In this document: positions 28,918 to 38,212 of the stretch, piece after piece
Position numbering within the stretch: the first letter of the stretch is position 1
How the letters are laid out: each line of letters begins with the position of its first letter
NCBI GenBank assembly: GCA_947482665.1
Contig: CANKJK010000001.1
Span: forward strand, 345,582-409,581
Length of the DNA stretch: 64,000 nucleotides
Direction of reading: 5' to 3'
Source of the DNA: Acidobacteriota bacterium
GTDB taxonomy: Bacteria; Acidobacteriota; Vicinamibacteria; Vicinamibacterales; UBA2999
Translations under genes and position numbers: made by a program
The notes under the pieces: model-generated
What the model was told of the DNA's origin: nothing
Database searches by the model: none
The model's input: the letters and a program-made list of their open reading frames with translations, nothing else

Positions 28918-29725
28918 CCCTCAGTGTGGGCGGTGGAGGCCGGAGCGGCCCGTTCTCGGACTCTCCCAGGGCTTCAGGCTGAACGGCTCGTGGTACTGCT
29001 CGCGTGAGTGCCTCGACGCGGCGGCCCGGCTGACGTTGGGTGGCACCCAGTTCCCCGTTTCCCCCGCCACCGGGCTGCCGCCGTTGCGACTCGGTGTGCT
29101 GCTGCGGCACCAGCGGGCGATCGACGGAGAACAGCTCCAGGCCGCGCTTGATGAACAGCGAATGAGCGGCCTGAAGCTCGGCGCGCAGCTCCGGTCCCTT
29201 GGCATGGCCTCTGGCGAGTCGGTGCTCAAGGCGCTCGCCGTCCAGAATGGCGTGAGCTATCTCTCGTCCCTGGATTTGAACCGTGTGCGGGGCGGGTGTC
29301 CGCTGCCTGTGGCCACGGTTCGGGCACTCGGCCTCGTGCCGTTTGACTTCGACCCGTTCGAGCGGCGCGTCTCGGTCGCGATCACGGCGCCGCTGTCGCG
29401 CGCGGCCGTCCGTGCCATGGCGACGCTGACGCAGTGGACGGTCGAACCGTTTCTGGTAGACGACGCGGTCTGGTCCGTGGCTCTGGCGTCCTACCGGCCG
29501 GTGGAGTCCCCCGATGGGCAGCCCTGGTCGGCGGCGGTCTCCAGCGTCCGACAACTGGCCGACCACGTTGCCGCGCTCGCGGTTGACGGTCAGCCTGTGA
29601 CCATGCGCCACGCGGCCTTTGACTCGCGCACGTGGGTGCGGCTGGAGTCGGGCCGGGAAACCCGGGATGTCGTGGTCACCCCCGATGGAGGAATCCCATG
29701 GCCGGTGCAGCCTACAGCGCACTGA
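28901..29725 (+). CDS. N-terminal zinc-finger plus MshEN (c-di-GMP-binding) domain protein
   Basis: CSDPQC...YCSREC; RLGVLLRHQRAIDGEQLQAALDEQ-5 aa-KLGAQLRSLGMASGESVLKALAVQ matches the tandem MshEN motif; no ATPase domain. Confidence 0.8.
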   Translation: MPRCSDPQCGRWRPERPVLGLSQGFRLNGSWYCSRECLDAAARLTLGGTQFPVSPATGLPPLRLGVLLRHQRAIDGEQLQAALDEQRMSGLKLGAQLRSLGMASGESVLKALAVQNGVSYLSSLDLNRVRGGCPLPVATVRALGLVPFDFDPFERRVSVAITAPLSRAAVRAMATLTQWTVEPFLVDDAVWSVALASYRPVESPDGQPWSAAVSSVRQLADHVAALAVDGQPVTMRHAAFDSRTWVRLESGRETRDVVVTPDGGIPWPVQPTAH

Positions 29726-30417
29726 GCGGGATGCGGAACCGGCTCGAGGAGCTGGATCGCATCGCCGTCGACCTGGCGAATCTGAGCACGCCCGGGTACA
29801 AGACCGAGCGCAGCGCGCAGTCGGCGTCCTCGCGCAGCGCCTTCGAAGGCACGCTCGACTCCGCCGTGGATGTCACGAAGGGCGTCACGAAGATTGATTT
29901 CCGCCAGGGGACCATCGCGACGACCGGCCGCGATCTCGATGCGGCGATCGACGGAACAGGATTCTTCGTGATTGAGACCCCTGCCGGGCCGCGCTACACG
30001 CGTAACGGCGCGTTCTCCCGGTCCGTTGACGGCACGCTGGTAACAGCAGACGGGCTGACCGTGCGTGGCGAGAGCGGCCCCATCCGGCTCGGCAAGGGGC
30101 CTGTTGCGATCTCCGGCGACGGGACCATCAAGGTCAACAACGTGCCGGCTGGAAAGCTGGCGGTCGTCGACCTCCAGGAAGCAGACGCGGTGCGGGAGTC
30201 CGGGGCGCGCTTCAACAGCCGGCCCGGCAAGACACCTGAGCCTGTGTCCAGTGCCCGGATCGTCGGCGCGTCACTTGAGAACGCGAACGTCTCCATGGTG
30301 GATGCCATGGCGCACCTCACCGAAGTGTCCCGTGGATTCGACTCCATGCAACGGGGCATGTCGACGGTCTTCAATGACATGGACGAGCGCGCGATCAGCG
30401 AGCTCGGACGCCGGTAA
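29698..30417 (+). CDS. flgF: Flagellar basal-body rod protein FlgF
   Basis: AAYSALSGMRNRLEELDRIAVDLANLSTPGYKTERSAQ; FlgE/F/G-type C-terminus. Confidence 0.9.
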   Translation: MAGAAYSALSGMRNRLEELDRIAVDLANLSTPGYKTERSAQSASSRSAFEGTLDSAVDVTKGVTKIDFRQGTIATTGRDLDAAIDGTGFFVIETPAGPRYTRNGAFSRSVDGTLVTADGLTVRGESGPIRLGKGPVAISGDGTIKVNNVPAGKLAVVDLQEADAVRESGARFNSRPGKTPEPVSSARIVGASLENANVSMVDAMAHLTEVSRGFDSMQRGMSTVFNDMDERAISELGRR

Positions 30418-30456
30418 CCACCAGAACGGTCATCGGCATCGAAAGGACGGACTTCA

Positions 30457-31242
30457 GTGATTCGAGCCCTCTACACCGCCGCGAGCGGCATGAACGCCCA
30501 ACAGGCCAACATCGACACGGTGGCCCACAACCTGGCCAACGTAAATACGTCAGGGTTCAAGAAGAGCCGGATTGAATTCGAAGACCTCGTCTACCAGCAG
30601 ACGAAGGTGGCCGGCACGCCCAATTCGCAGGAGGCTGAAGCGCCCATCGGGCTTGAGGCAGGTCTGGGCGCCCGGGCTGTCGCGACCGCAAGGAATTTTT
30701 CGGTGGGCAATCTGCGCAGCACCAGCTCGCCGCTGGATATCGCCATCGAAGGTCAGGGCTTCCTGCAGGTCACGTTGCCTGGCGGCGAGACCGGATACAC
30801 GCGGGCGGGAAACCTGCACCTGAGCGGTCAGGGACAGATCGTGACGAATGAGGGCTTGCAGTTGAAGCCCGGCATCACGATCCCTGCCGGAGCGACCTCG
30901 GTGAGCATCTCCAAGGACGGCATCGTCTCCGCCGTTGTGGCGGGCCAGGCCCCCCAGCAGGTGGGCACGATCGAGCTGGCCAACTTTCAGAACCCGGCAG
31001 GCCTCGAGGCTCGCGGGGGCAACATCTTCGTCGCGACGACCGCATCAGGCAACGCCACCAACGGCCTCCCCGGTGCCGACGGGACCGGCACGCTGGTGCA
31101 GGGCTTCCTCGAAGACTCCAACGTCAGCGTCGTCGAGGAGATGGTCAACATGATTCTGGGACAGCGCGCCTATGAGGCGAACTCCCGCGTCATCCGCGCG
31201 GCGGACGAAATGCTGCAGCAGGTCAACAACCTCTCGAGGTAA
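30457..31242 (+). CDS. flgG: Flagellar distal rod protein FlgG
   Basis: IRALYTAASGMNAQQANIDTVAHNLANVNTSGFKKSRIEFEDLVYQ. Confidence 0.97.
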   Translation: MIRALYTAASGMNAQQANIDTVAHNLANVNTSGFKKSRIEFEDLVYQQTKVAGTPNSQEAEAPIGLEAGLGARAVATARNFSVGNLRSTSSPLDIAIEGQGFLQVTLPGGETGYTRAGNLHLSGQGQIVTNEGLQLKPGITIPAGATSVSISKDGIVSAVVAGQAPQQVGTIELANFQNPAGLEARGGNIFVATTASGNATNGLPGADGTGTLVQGFLEDSNVSVVEEMVNMILGQRAYEANSRVIRAADEMLQQVNNLSR

Positions 31243-31244
31243 CG

Positions 31245-31919
31245 ATGCGAACCACGCCAGGTCTCGTGCTCATCGCGGCGCTGTCCCTGCTCGGAACGGC
31301 GCGCCCACGCGCCGCAGAGACGGGGGCATCAGTCCGCGCCGCCGTGACCGCGGCCTGCCACGCGATCTTTGGCAAGGAGAGCGAGGTCGAGGTGACGCTC
31401 GGGATGGTGGTGCCGGCGGATCTGGGTGACGTGGTGGCCACAGTGGCGCCAGGCGGGCGGGTGGCGCAGCCATCCCGGTTTCTGCTCTGGCGTGGCACGC
31501 GACAGGTCGGATACGCGGTCGCCACCGTGGAGGTCGTGACCGATGTCATGAAGCCGCAGCGAGCCATCGCGCGCGACGAGGTGGTCGAGGCCTCGGCGGT
31601 GGCAATGGATCGGGGCCGCCTGCCGTCGGTGCCGTTCCTGCGACTGCCCGGTCGCGATGAGGTGATTGGCGCCAGCGCACGCCGGGCACTGGCGGCGGGG
31701 GAGCCGATTCTCAACGGGCTTGTGGCAGAGGTGCCGGCCGTCCGCACGGGCGAAACGGTACAGGCGCGGCTGACCCGAGGATCTCTGGAGATTCATGCCC
31801 GCGCGGTGGCGTCCGGCACCGGTCGGATCGGGGATGTCATTCGCGTGCGGACGATTGGTGCCGAGCGCGTGGTTGCCGCACGCATTACCGCACCTGGCAC
31901 TGTGGAGATTCAGCCATGA
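31245..31919 (+). CDS. flgA: Flagellar P-ring assembly chaperone FlgA
   Basis: SAF domain; GETVQARLTRGSLEIHARAVASGTGRIGDVIRVR. Confidence 0.9.
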   Translation: MRTTPGLVLIAALSLLGTARPRAAETGASVRAAVTAACHAIFGKESEVEVTLGMVVPADLGDVVATVAPGGRVAQPSRFLLWRGTRQVGYAVATVEVVTDVMKPQRAIARDEVVEASAVAMDRGRLPSVPFLRLPGRDEVIGASARRALAAGEPILNGLVAEVPAVRTGETVQARLTRGSLEIHARAVASGTGRIGDVIRVRTIGAERVVAARITAPGTVEIQP

Positions 31920-32635
31920 CAAAGAGGGAACTGTGGCGCGCTGCCGTGGGCGGCGCTGTGATGGTGGCGTGCCTCGCCGTGGGGCGGCCGGCAGACGCCA
32001 AGGGCAAGAAGGCGGCGCCGCCGAAGCCACCGTCCGCGAATTACGACGAGCTCTATCAGCACTATCTCGACCTGGCTCGGAACCCGCCCGTCGTCCCTGC
32101 GGGGCCCGGCAATTTGTGGGTGAGTAATCTGTTTGGCGACTTTCGAGCCAGAAACACCAATGACCTCGTCACCATTCGTGTGTCGGAGTCGGTCTCGGCG
32201 TCAGGGTCAGCCGAGTCGAATCTCGACAAGGACACGCAGACCGGGGCGTCGCTGTCGAAGCTGTTTGGTCTTGAGACAAAGTACGCGGGCTTTCTGGATC
32301 CGTCGAGCCTGGCGGCCCTGTCGAATAAATCGGCATTCAAGGGGAGCGGCTCCACCCAGCGCCAGGGCGTGCTAACCGCCACGCTGACGGCCCGTGTGGC
32401 CGAGGTCATGCCAAATGGCGACCTGGCCATCGAGGGAATCCGGGAACTGGAAATCAACGGGGACCGCCAGATTCTCGTCCTCACTGGGGTGATCCGCACG
32501 GCGGATGTCGGCCCGGGCAACGTCGTCGAGTCCACGGCCGTCGGACAGATGCGGATTCGGTACTTCGGACAGGGGTTGATGCGCGACAACCTGCGTCCCG
32601 GGTGGATCGCTCGCGTCCTGAATCGGGTGTTCTGA
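31916..32635 (+). CDS. flgH: Flagellar L-ring protein FlgH
   Basis: NLWVSNLFGDFRARNTNDLVTIRVSESVSASGSAES; GVIRTADVGPGNVVESTAVGQMRIRY. Confidence 0.95.
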   Translation: MTKRELWRAAVGGAVMVACLAVGRPADAKGKKAAPPKPPSANYDELYQHYLDLARNPPVVPAGPGNLWVSNLFGDFRARNTNDLVTIRVSESVSASGSAESNLDKDTQTGASLSKLFGLETKYAGFLDPSSLAALSNKSAFKGSGSTQRQGVLTATLTARVAEVMPNGDLAIEGIRELEINGDRQILVLTGVIRTADVGPGNVVESTAVGQMRIRYFGQGLMRDNLRPGWIARVLNRVF

Positions 32636-32636
32636 C

Positions 32637-33752
32637 GTGCGTGTTCACTTCGCCCTTCCGTTCGTGGCGGCGCTCGCGGCCGTCGGCGTGCTTCACGCGC
32701 AGGAATCCGTTGCGCCCGTGCGTCTCAAGGACGTGGCGGCGCTGCAGGGTCCCTCAACGACGCCGGTCATCGGCTACGGCCTGGTCGTGGGTCTGAACAA
32801 GACCGGCGACCGCCGGCAGACCGTCTTCTCCACGCAGTCGCTAGCGAACATGCTGGAGCGGTTCGGGGTGATGGTGCCGCCCGGCGACGTCAAGGTCGAG
32901 AACGTGGCGGCCGTCCTTGTGACGGCCGATATCGGACCGTACTCCCAGCAGGGGAGCCGTCTCGACGTGACGGTCTCGTCAATCGGCGACGCTCGGAGTC
33001 TGCAGGGCGGCACGCTCCTGCCGACGCCACTGCGTGGACCGGATGGTGCCGTCATGGCGCTCGGGCAGGGTCCGCTCTCCATTGGAGGCTTCGGCGCCAG
33101 CGGCGGCGAGAACAGCGTGTCCGTGAACCATCTCACCGTGGGGCGTGTGCCACGCGGCGCAACGGTGCAGGTGGCCCGTCAGACAGCTATCGAACCGATG
33201 GAGACGCTGCGCCTGACGCTGCACGAGCCCGATTTCACGTCCGCGAGCCATATTGCGTCGGCGATCAACAACGAGCTTCGGACCGGGGTGGCTCGCGTAC
33301 TCGACCCCGGCACGGTGCAGGTGCAGGTGCCCGGCGCCTACCGATCGTCGGTGCCGGATTTCATCGCGCGACTGGAGCCGATCTCCGTGCTGATGGATGC
33401 GGTCGCGCGCATTGTGATCAACGAGCGCACGGGCACGGTCGTGCTTGGCGGCGATGTCCGTCTGGGGCCTGCCGCCGTCGCGCACGGCAATCTGTCGGTG
33501 AAGATCGCGAGCGACTCTGAGGTCTCGCAACCGAACGCGCTCTCCAAGAACGGGCAGACCGCTGTCACGCAGAAGGTGGACATCGCCGTGGAGGAGGGCC
33601 GCGCACAGCTGGTGACGCTGCAGAGCGGGACCACGCTGGGAGAAGTCGTGCAGGCGCTCAACGCCCTGGGCGTGACCCCACGCGACATCATTTCCATCGT
33701 CCAGGCGCTGAAGGCCGCGGGGGCTCTCCGCGCGGAGATCGTGATTCTGTGA
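32637..33752 (+). CDS. flgI: Flagellar P-ring protein FlgI
   Basis: VRLKDVAALQGPSTTPVIGYGLVVGLNKTGD; NALGVTPRDIISIVQALKAAGALRAEIVIL. Confidence 0.97.
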   Translation: MRVHFALPFVAALAAVGVLHAQESVAPVRLKDVAALQGPSTTPVIGYGLVVGLNKTGDRRQTVFSTQSLANMLERFGVMVPPGDVKVENVAAVLVTADIGPYSQQGSRLDVTVSSIGDARSLQGGTLLPTPLRGPDGAVMALGQGPLSIGGFGASGGENSVSVNHLTVGRVPRGATVQVARQTAIEPMETLRLTLHEPDFTSASHIASAINNELRTGVARVLDPGTVQVQVPGAYRSSVPDFIARLEPISVLMDAVARIVINERTGTVVLGGDVRLGPAAVAHGNLSVKIASDSEVSQPNALSKNGQTAVTQKVDIAVEEGRAQLVTLQSGTTLGEVVQALNALGVTPRDIISIVQALKAAGALRAEIVIL

Positions 33753-34594
33753 GCGTCAACCGCATCGATGACCTCGTCTCGCGAGCCCAGGCGGCCGCCA
33801 AGACCCTGGGTGACGCCAAGCCGGAGGACCGGAAGGCTCAACTCGCGTCGATTGCGGCTGAATTTGAGTCCATGCTCATGGGACAGATGCTTGGCGCCAT
33901 GCGGCAATCTGCGAAATGGGGCGGCGAGGAGGACGAGAAGGACGGCTTTGGCGGGCAGGCCTTCTTCGAGATGATCGATACGGAGCTCGTGCAGAAACTC
34001 GCGAGGAATGGCGGACTGGGCCTTGGGGCTGAGCTTCAGCGGAACCTCGACCGGTCTTTCGGCCAGGGGGGCGCGAATCCGACACTTTCGCCCCTGGCCT
34101 CGCCCCTGCCGCCCGCGGCGGGACCCGCCTCCGTTGACCCGCAAGCCGTTGCAAAACAGGTCACTTCTGCCTATGGCTGGCGCGCGGATCCTATTGAGGG
34201 ACAGGCCAGGTTTCACAAGGGCATTGACCTTGCAGCAGCCTACGGCGATGACGTGCGGTCAGCTGCCCCAGGCCGGGTCGTGTTCAGCGGCGAGCAACGC
34301 GGCTACGGAAACACGGTGGTTGTCGAGCACGCCGGTGGGGTTCGCTCCCGGTATGCTCACCTCGCCAGCGCCGATGTGCAGGCGGGTGTGGTGATCGCGG
34401 CGGGCCAGACCATCGGACGGGCTGGTTCCACCGGCCGGTCGACCGGACCCCACGTTCACTTCGAAGTGACGGTGGGGGACCAGTCGGTCGATCCGCAGTC
34501 GTGGCTGCAGGGACTGAGCGCAGGATTCAAGCCAGGACCTCGCGGTGCCGATTTGCCCAAGGGGCGCTCCATCGACGTCGGGGCGCAGGAGTGA
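33749..34594 (+). CDS. flgJ: FlgJ-type rod-binding domain fused to M23/LytM endopeptidase
   Basis: N-terminal EFESMLMGQMLGAMRQSA rod domain; C-terminal FHKGIDLAA ... YAHL ... GPHVHFEV. Confidence 0.92.
   Translation: MSVNRIDDLVSRAQAAAKTLGDAKPEDRKAQLASIAAEFESMLMGQMLGAMRQSAKWGGEEDEKDGFGGQAFFEMIDTELVQKLARNGGLGLGAELQRNLDRSFGQGGANPTLSPLASPLPPAAGPASVDPQAVAKQVTSAYGWRADPIEGQARFHKGIDLAAAYGDDVRSAAPGRVVFSGEQRGYGNTVVVEHAGGVRSRYAHLASADVQAGVVIAAGQTIGRAGSTGRSTGPHVHFEVTVGDQSVDPQSWLQGLSAGFKPGPRGADLPKGRSIDVGAQE
34527..34554 (+). promoter_or_regulatory. Weak candidate sigma28 promoter before flgM
   Basis: TCAAGCCA-N12-GCCGATTT inside the 3' end of flgJ; spacer one nt longer than the other candidates. Confidence 0.3.
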
Positions 34595-34597
34595 GAC

Positions 34598-34915
34598 ATG
34601 AAGATTGATGACGCGTACAAGGCGATGGATGTCTACGCCGCGACCCGAGCCAATCAGACCGACAAGGTCGACAAGCCCGGCGTGACTCGGGCGGGTGGTC
34701 CCGCCGTGTCCGGCTCAGACGCCGTCCAGGTATCCGATGAAGCCCGTCTGCGTGCCGAGGCCGTGAAGGCCGCCGAAGACGCACCCGCGATTCGTCCGGA
34801 GGTGGTCGCGCGGGGCAAGGCGCTGCTTGAGAGCGGCCAGCTCGGGAAGGACCCCGCGGCCCTGGCGGAGTCGTTGATCAACGCCCTCCTGGATCAGCCA
34901 GGACGCCGTGACTGA
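34598..34915 (+). CDS. flgM: Anti-sigma28 factor FlgM
   Basis: DAVQVSDEARLRAEAVKAAEDAPAIRPEVVARGKALLESGQLGKDPAALAESLINALL. Confidence 0.88.
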   Translation: MKIDDAYKAMDVYAATRANQTDKVDKPGVTRAGGPAVSGSDAVQVSDEARLRAEAVKAAEDAPAIRPEVVARGKALLESGQLGKDPAALAESLINALLDQPGRRD

Positions 34916-35249
34916 GCCCGTCAGCCCCGTACAGGCGGCGGTTCTGATGCGGGATGCGCTGCAGGGCCTCGTTGAGGCGCTGCGCATTCCAGACGTGGAC
35001 CAGCTTCTGGCGTGTGAGTCCGCCATCGAGTCGGCCATCCGTTCACTGCCGCCGGATGCCGGCGATGATGCGGATGCCACCGCCGTCCGCCGCGCCGTCG
35101 CGGAGGCCCGGTTGGCACTGCTGCGGAGCCGGCGGTTGGGTGCGTCGCTGGTCACCGAGGTGCGCCAGGCGCTCGGGCAATCTGACATCGTCTACGGCGC
35201 CGGGCTCCAGCCGGCACCGACGGGTCGTTTTTTGAACGCGCGAGGCTAG
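34908..35249 (+). CDS. flgN: FlgN-like export chaperone
   Basis: Helical, between flgM and flgK. Confidence 0.65.
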   Translation: MTEPVSPVQAAVLMRDALQGLVEALRIPDVDQLLACESAIESAIRSLPPDAGDDADATAVRRAVAEARLALLRSRRLGASLVTEVRQALGQSDIVYGAGLQPAPTGRFLNARG

Positions 35250-36635
35250 ATGCCCGACCTGCTTGGCAATTTGACGCTGGCCGCGCGCGCCCTCGAGGCT
35301 CAGCAGCGCGGGCTTGAGGTCGCCGGTCAGAACATCGCCAACGTCAACACCCCGGGCTATGCCCGGCGCGTTGTCGATCTGGTATCGGTTGCCCCCGCCG
35401 ATAACTTGAGCGCCGGCAACGGCGTCGTCGCCACGGGCGTCCGGGCCATGCGAGACCGGCAGCTCGATCGGCGGCTCTTTCAGGAGATCCCCGGACAGGC
35501 GGGGCAGGCGGCGGCTGCGGATCAGCTCTCGATCGTCGAGACGATCTTCGGAACCGCCGGCCAGTCCATTGACGGACGTCTCTCGGCGCTGCATGACGCG
35601 TTCTCATTGCTCGCAGAGAACTCGCAGTCGACGACCGCACGCAACCAGGTGCAACAGGCGGCGCGGTCGCTGGCGGGGGAGTTCACGTCCGTCAATCAGC
35701 GGCTGCTCTCGGTGCGGCAGGATGCGGACGTGAGTGTGCGGGCCGCGGCTGATGAATTGAACAGCCTGGCGGACCAGGTGGCCCGCGCCAACCGGAATCT
35801 GAGTGGTGGGTCACAGGCCGCGATCGCGGACGTCCAGGACAAGGAGACGGAGTTGGTCCGGCAGATTAGCGAGCTGGCCAATATCGGCGTCAATCTCCGT
35901 ACGGACGGCGGCATCGACCTGAGCTTCGCGGACGGACGGCCCCTGGTCGTGGGAGGGTCGGCGTACTCCGTCACGGTGCAGTCCACGCCTCCGGACGGCA
36001 TGGCCTCCCTGATCTCGAACGGTACGGCGGTCGAAGATGAGCTGTCTGGGGGCAGACTCGGCGGGCTCCTTCGCGTCCGCGACGTGCTCCTGCCGGCCTA
36101 TCAAACTCAACTCGATACGCTGGCGCAGGGTGTCGCTGACGAGTTCAATGCGATCCACAGCACCGGATACGACCAGACCGGAAGCGCCGGCGGTGATTTG
36201 TTCACGGTCACCACGACGCCGCCCGATGTCTCCGGCGCCGCCCGGACCTTTGCCGTCTCCGCAGCGGTCAACGCCGACGCGCAGTGCATCGTGGCTGGTG
36301 CCACCACAGATGCCGGTGACAACTCGCAGGCCAAGGCGTTGGCCGCCCTGCGTGACGCCCGGGTGCTCAACGGCGGCACCACGACGATGACCGAGGCGTG
36401 GGGCCAACTGGTCTTTGCCGTTGGCCGGGATTCAGCCTCCGCGAGTCAGGAAGCCGACACCCAGAAGGCCATCGTGTCCCAGCTGGACTCGCTGCGGGAC
36501 CAGGTGTCTGGTATCTCTCTCGACGAAGAAGCCATGCAAATGCTGAAGTTTCAGCGGGCCTACGAGGCCAACGCCCGCTACTTCAGTGCGGTGAGCCAGA
36601 CGTTGGATCTGCTGTTGCAGACGGTGGGCAGGTAA
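35250..36635 (+). CDS. flgK: Flagellar hook-associated protein FlgK
   Basis: ALEAQQRGLEVAGQNIANVNTPGYARRVVDL; C-terminal MLKFQRAYEANARYFSAVSQTLDLLL. Confidence 0.96.
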   Translation: MPDLLGNLTLAARALEAQQRGLEVAGQNIANVNTPGYARRVVDLVSVAPADNLSAGNGVVATGVRAMRDRQLDRRLFQEIPGQAGQAAAADQLSIVETIFGTAGQSIDGRLSALHDAFSLLAENSQSTTARNQVQQAARSLAGEFTSVNQRLLSVRQDADVSVRAAADELNSLADQVARANRNLSGGSQAAIADVQDKETELVRQISELANIGVNLRTDGGIDLSFADGRPLVVGGSAYSVTVQSTPPDGMASLISNGTAVEDELSGGRLGGLLRVRDVLLPAYQTQLDTLAQGVADEFNAIHSTGYDQTGSAGGDLFTVTTTPPDVSGAARTFAVSAAVNADAQCIVAGATTDAGDNSQAKALAALRDARVLNGGTTTMTEAWGQLVFAVGRDSASASQEADTQKAIVSQLDSLRDQVSGISLDEEAMQMLKFQRAYEANARYFSAVSQTLDLLLQTVGR

Positions 36636-37531
36636 TGCGAACCACCTTCGGCAACGTCGCTCGCGACACGGCCGCCGGTATCGAGGCGGCCGGCAAACGT
36701 CTGGCGTTCTTCCAGAGGCAGGTGTCGAGCGGCAAGCGGCTCGCCGCGCCGAGCGACGACCCGAATGCCGCGATGCGCGTCGTGTCCGCCCGTGGTGAGC
36801 TGGCGACGGTGGAGCGGTACTCGCAGGCCACCGTGACCACCACGGCCCGTCTGACGGTCGTCGACTCGACGATGAGCGGCATCGTGGAAACCCTCAGCCG
36901 CGCCCAGACCGCGGCGCAGAGCGCCGCCGGCGCCAGTGTGACGGCGGCTCAACGACAGGCCGCAGCCAGAGACCTTGCTGGACTGCGGGACTCACTTTTC
37001 GAAGACCTGAATCTGACTTATCAGGGCACGCACATCTTTGGCGGCAGCGCGACGACCACCGCACCGTTCACAAAGGACGGGTCAGGCACCGTCAGCGCCT
37101 ACGCAGGCAACAGCGCGGAGCTCACGGTGGACATCGACCGGGGCCGGTCGGTCGGTGTGACGTTTGACGGTTCGCGCCTGACGCAGGGCAGCGATGCCGA
37201 GGATGTGTTTGCCATTTTTACCCGGACCATCACGGCGGCCGGGGCCGGAGACAATGCCGGCCTGATGGACGGCGTCGCGGCGCTGAAACGGGTGTTCGAC
37301 CGCGCGAACAGCATGCAGGGTGAAGTGGGCAGCGCCCTGAACGCGATCACCTCCGAGCAGGAGCGGTTGCGCGTGCAGCATGAAACGACCACGACACGTA
37401 TCTCAAGCCTTGAAGACGCCGACATGACCAAAGCCATCTCAGGGATGACCGAGGCCGACACCTCATATCGGGCCGCGCTGGGCGCATCAGCCAACGCCTT
37501 GCGTGTCTCTCTGCTGGACTATCTGAAATGA
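36635..37531 (+). CDS. flgL: Flagellar hook-associated protein FlgL
   Basis: Flagellin-like N-terminus (RLAFFQRQVSSGKRLAAPSDDP), follows flgK. Confidence 0.93.
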   Translation: MRTTFGNVARDTAAGIEAAGKRLAFFQRQVSSGKRLAAPSDDPNAAMRVVSARGELATVERYSQATVTTTARLTVVDSTMSGIVETLSRAQTAAQSAAGASVTAAQRQAAARDLAGLRDSLFEDLNLTYQGTHIFGGSATTTAPFTKDGSGTVSAYAGNSAELTVDIDRGRSVGVTFDGSRLTQGSDAEDVFAIFTRTITAAGAGDNAGLMDGVAALKRVFDRANSMQGEVGSALNAITSEQERLRVQHETTTTRISSLEDADMTKAISGMTEADTSYRAALGASANALRVSLLDYLK

Positions 37532-37938
37532 CCGAACCGAACCTGACGATTCCGACTGAACTCGTGGTGACCTTTCCCGATGGCCTGCCAGGCTTCGAGG
37601 CCTGCCAGCAATTCCTGCTGTACTCCAAGCCGGAGACGCTGCCCATCCGGTGCCTGCACGCCGTGGAGGGGCCACGGGCGTCGTTTCTTGCAATCCAGAC
37701 CGACGAGGCGCTTGAGGGATACCGCCATCAGTTGAGCGGGCCGGACCGGCTCCGTCTCCAGGTGGAGGACGAGTCGCACCTGCTGTGGCTCGCCGTCGTC
37801 ACCGTGGATGAGGAGGGGCCGGTGACCGCCAACCTGCGGGCGCCCATCGTCATCAACGTCGCGAAGCAGCTGGGGTATCAGATCATGCCCCATCAGTGCG
37901 TGTACCCTCTGCGGCACCCGCTGGCCCAGGCCGCCTGA
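37528..37938 (+). CDS. fliW: Flagellar assembly factor FliW
   Basis: FPDGLPGFEACQQFLLYS; TANLRAPIVINVAKQLGYQI. Confidence 0.95.
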   Translation: MTEPNLTIPTELVVTFPDGLPGFEACQQFLLYSKPETLPIRCLHAVEGPRASFLAIQTDEALEGYRHQLSGPDRLRLQVEDESHLLWLAVVTVDEEGPVTANLRAPIVINVAKQLGYQIMPHQCVYPLRHPLAQAA

Positions 37939-37951
37939 GACCGGAGCCCAC

Positions 37952-38212
37952 ATGCTCGTGTTCACCCGCCGCCGCAACGAAGCCATCATGATCGGCGACG
38001 GCATCACGGTTCGCGTGATCCGTGTCGGCAGGAATGGCGTGCGCCTCGGAGTCGAGGCACCGCCGGCCATCCCTGTCCATCGCCGTGAAATCTACGAGCA
38101 GATCATGGCGGCCAACATGACCGCGGCGGAAGCGCCCGCGAAGATCGACGCCATCATCGAGCGCCTTCGCGCAAACCAGCCGGTCCGCGGAGTGTCACAG
38201 CTCGAGGCATGA
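37952..38212 (+). CDS. csrA: Carbon storage regulator CsrA
   Basis: MLVFTRRRNEAIMIGDGITVRVIRVGRNGVRLGVEAPPAIPVHRREIY. Confidence 0.97.
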   Translation: MLVFTRRRNEAIMIGDGITVRVIRVGRNGVRLGVEAPPAIPVHRREIYEQIMAANMTAAEAPAKIDAIIERLRANQPVRGVSQLEA

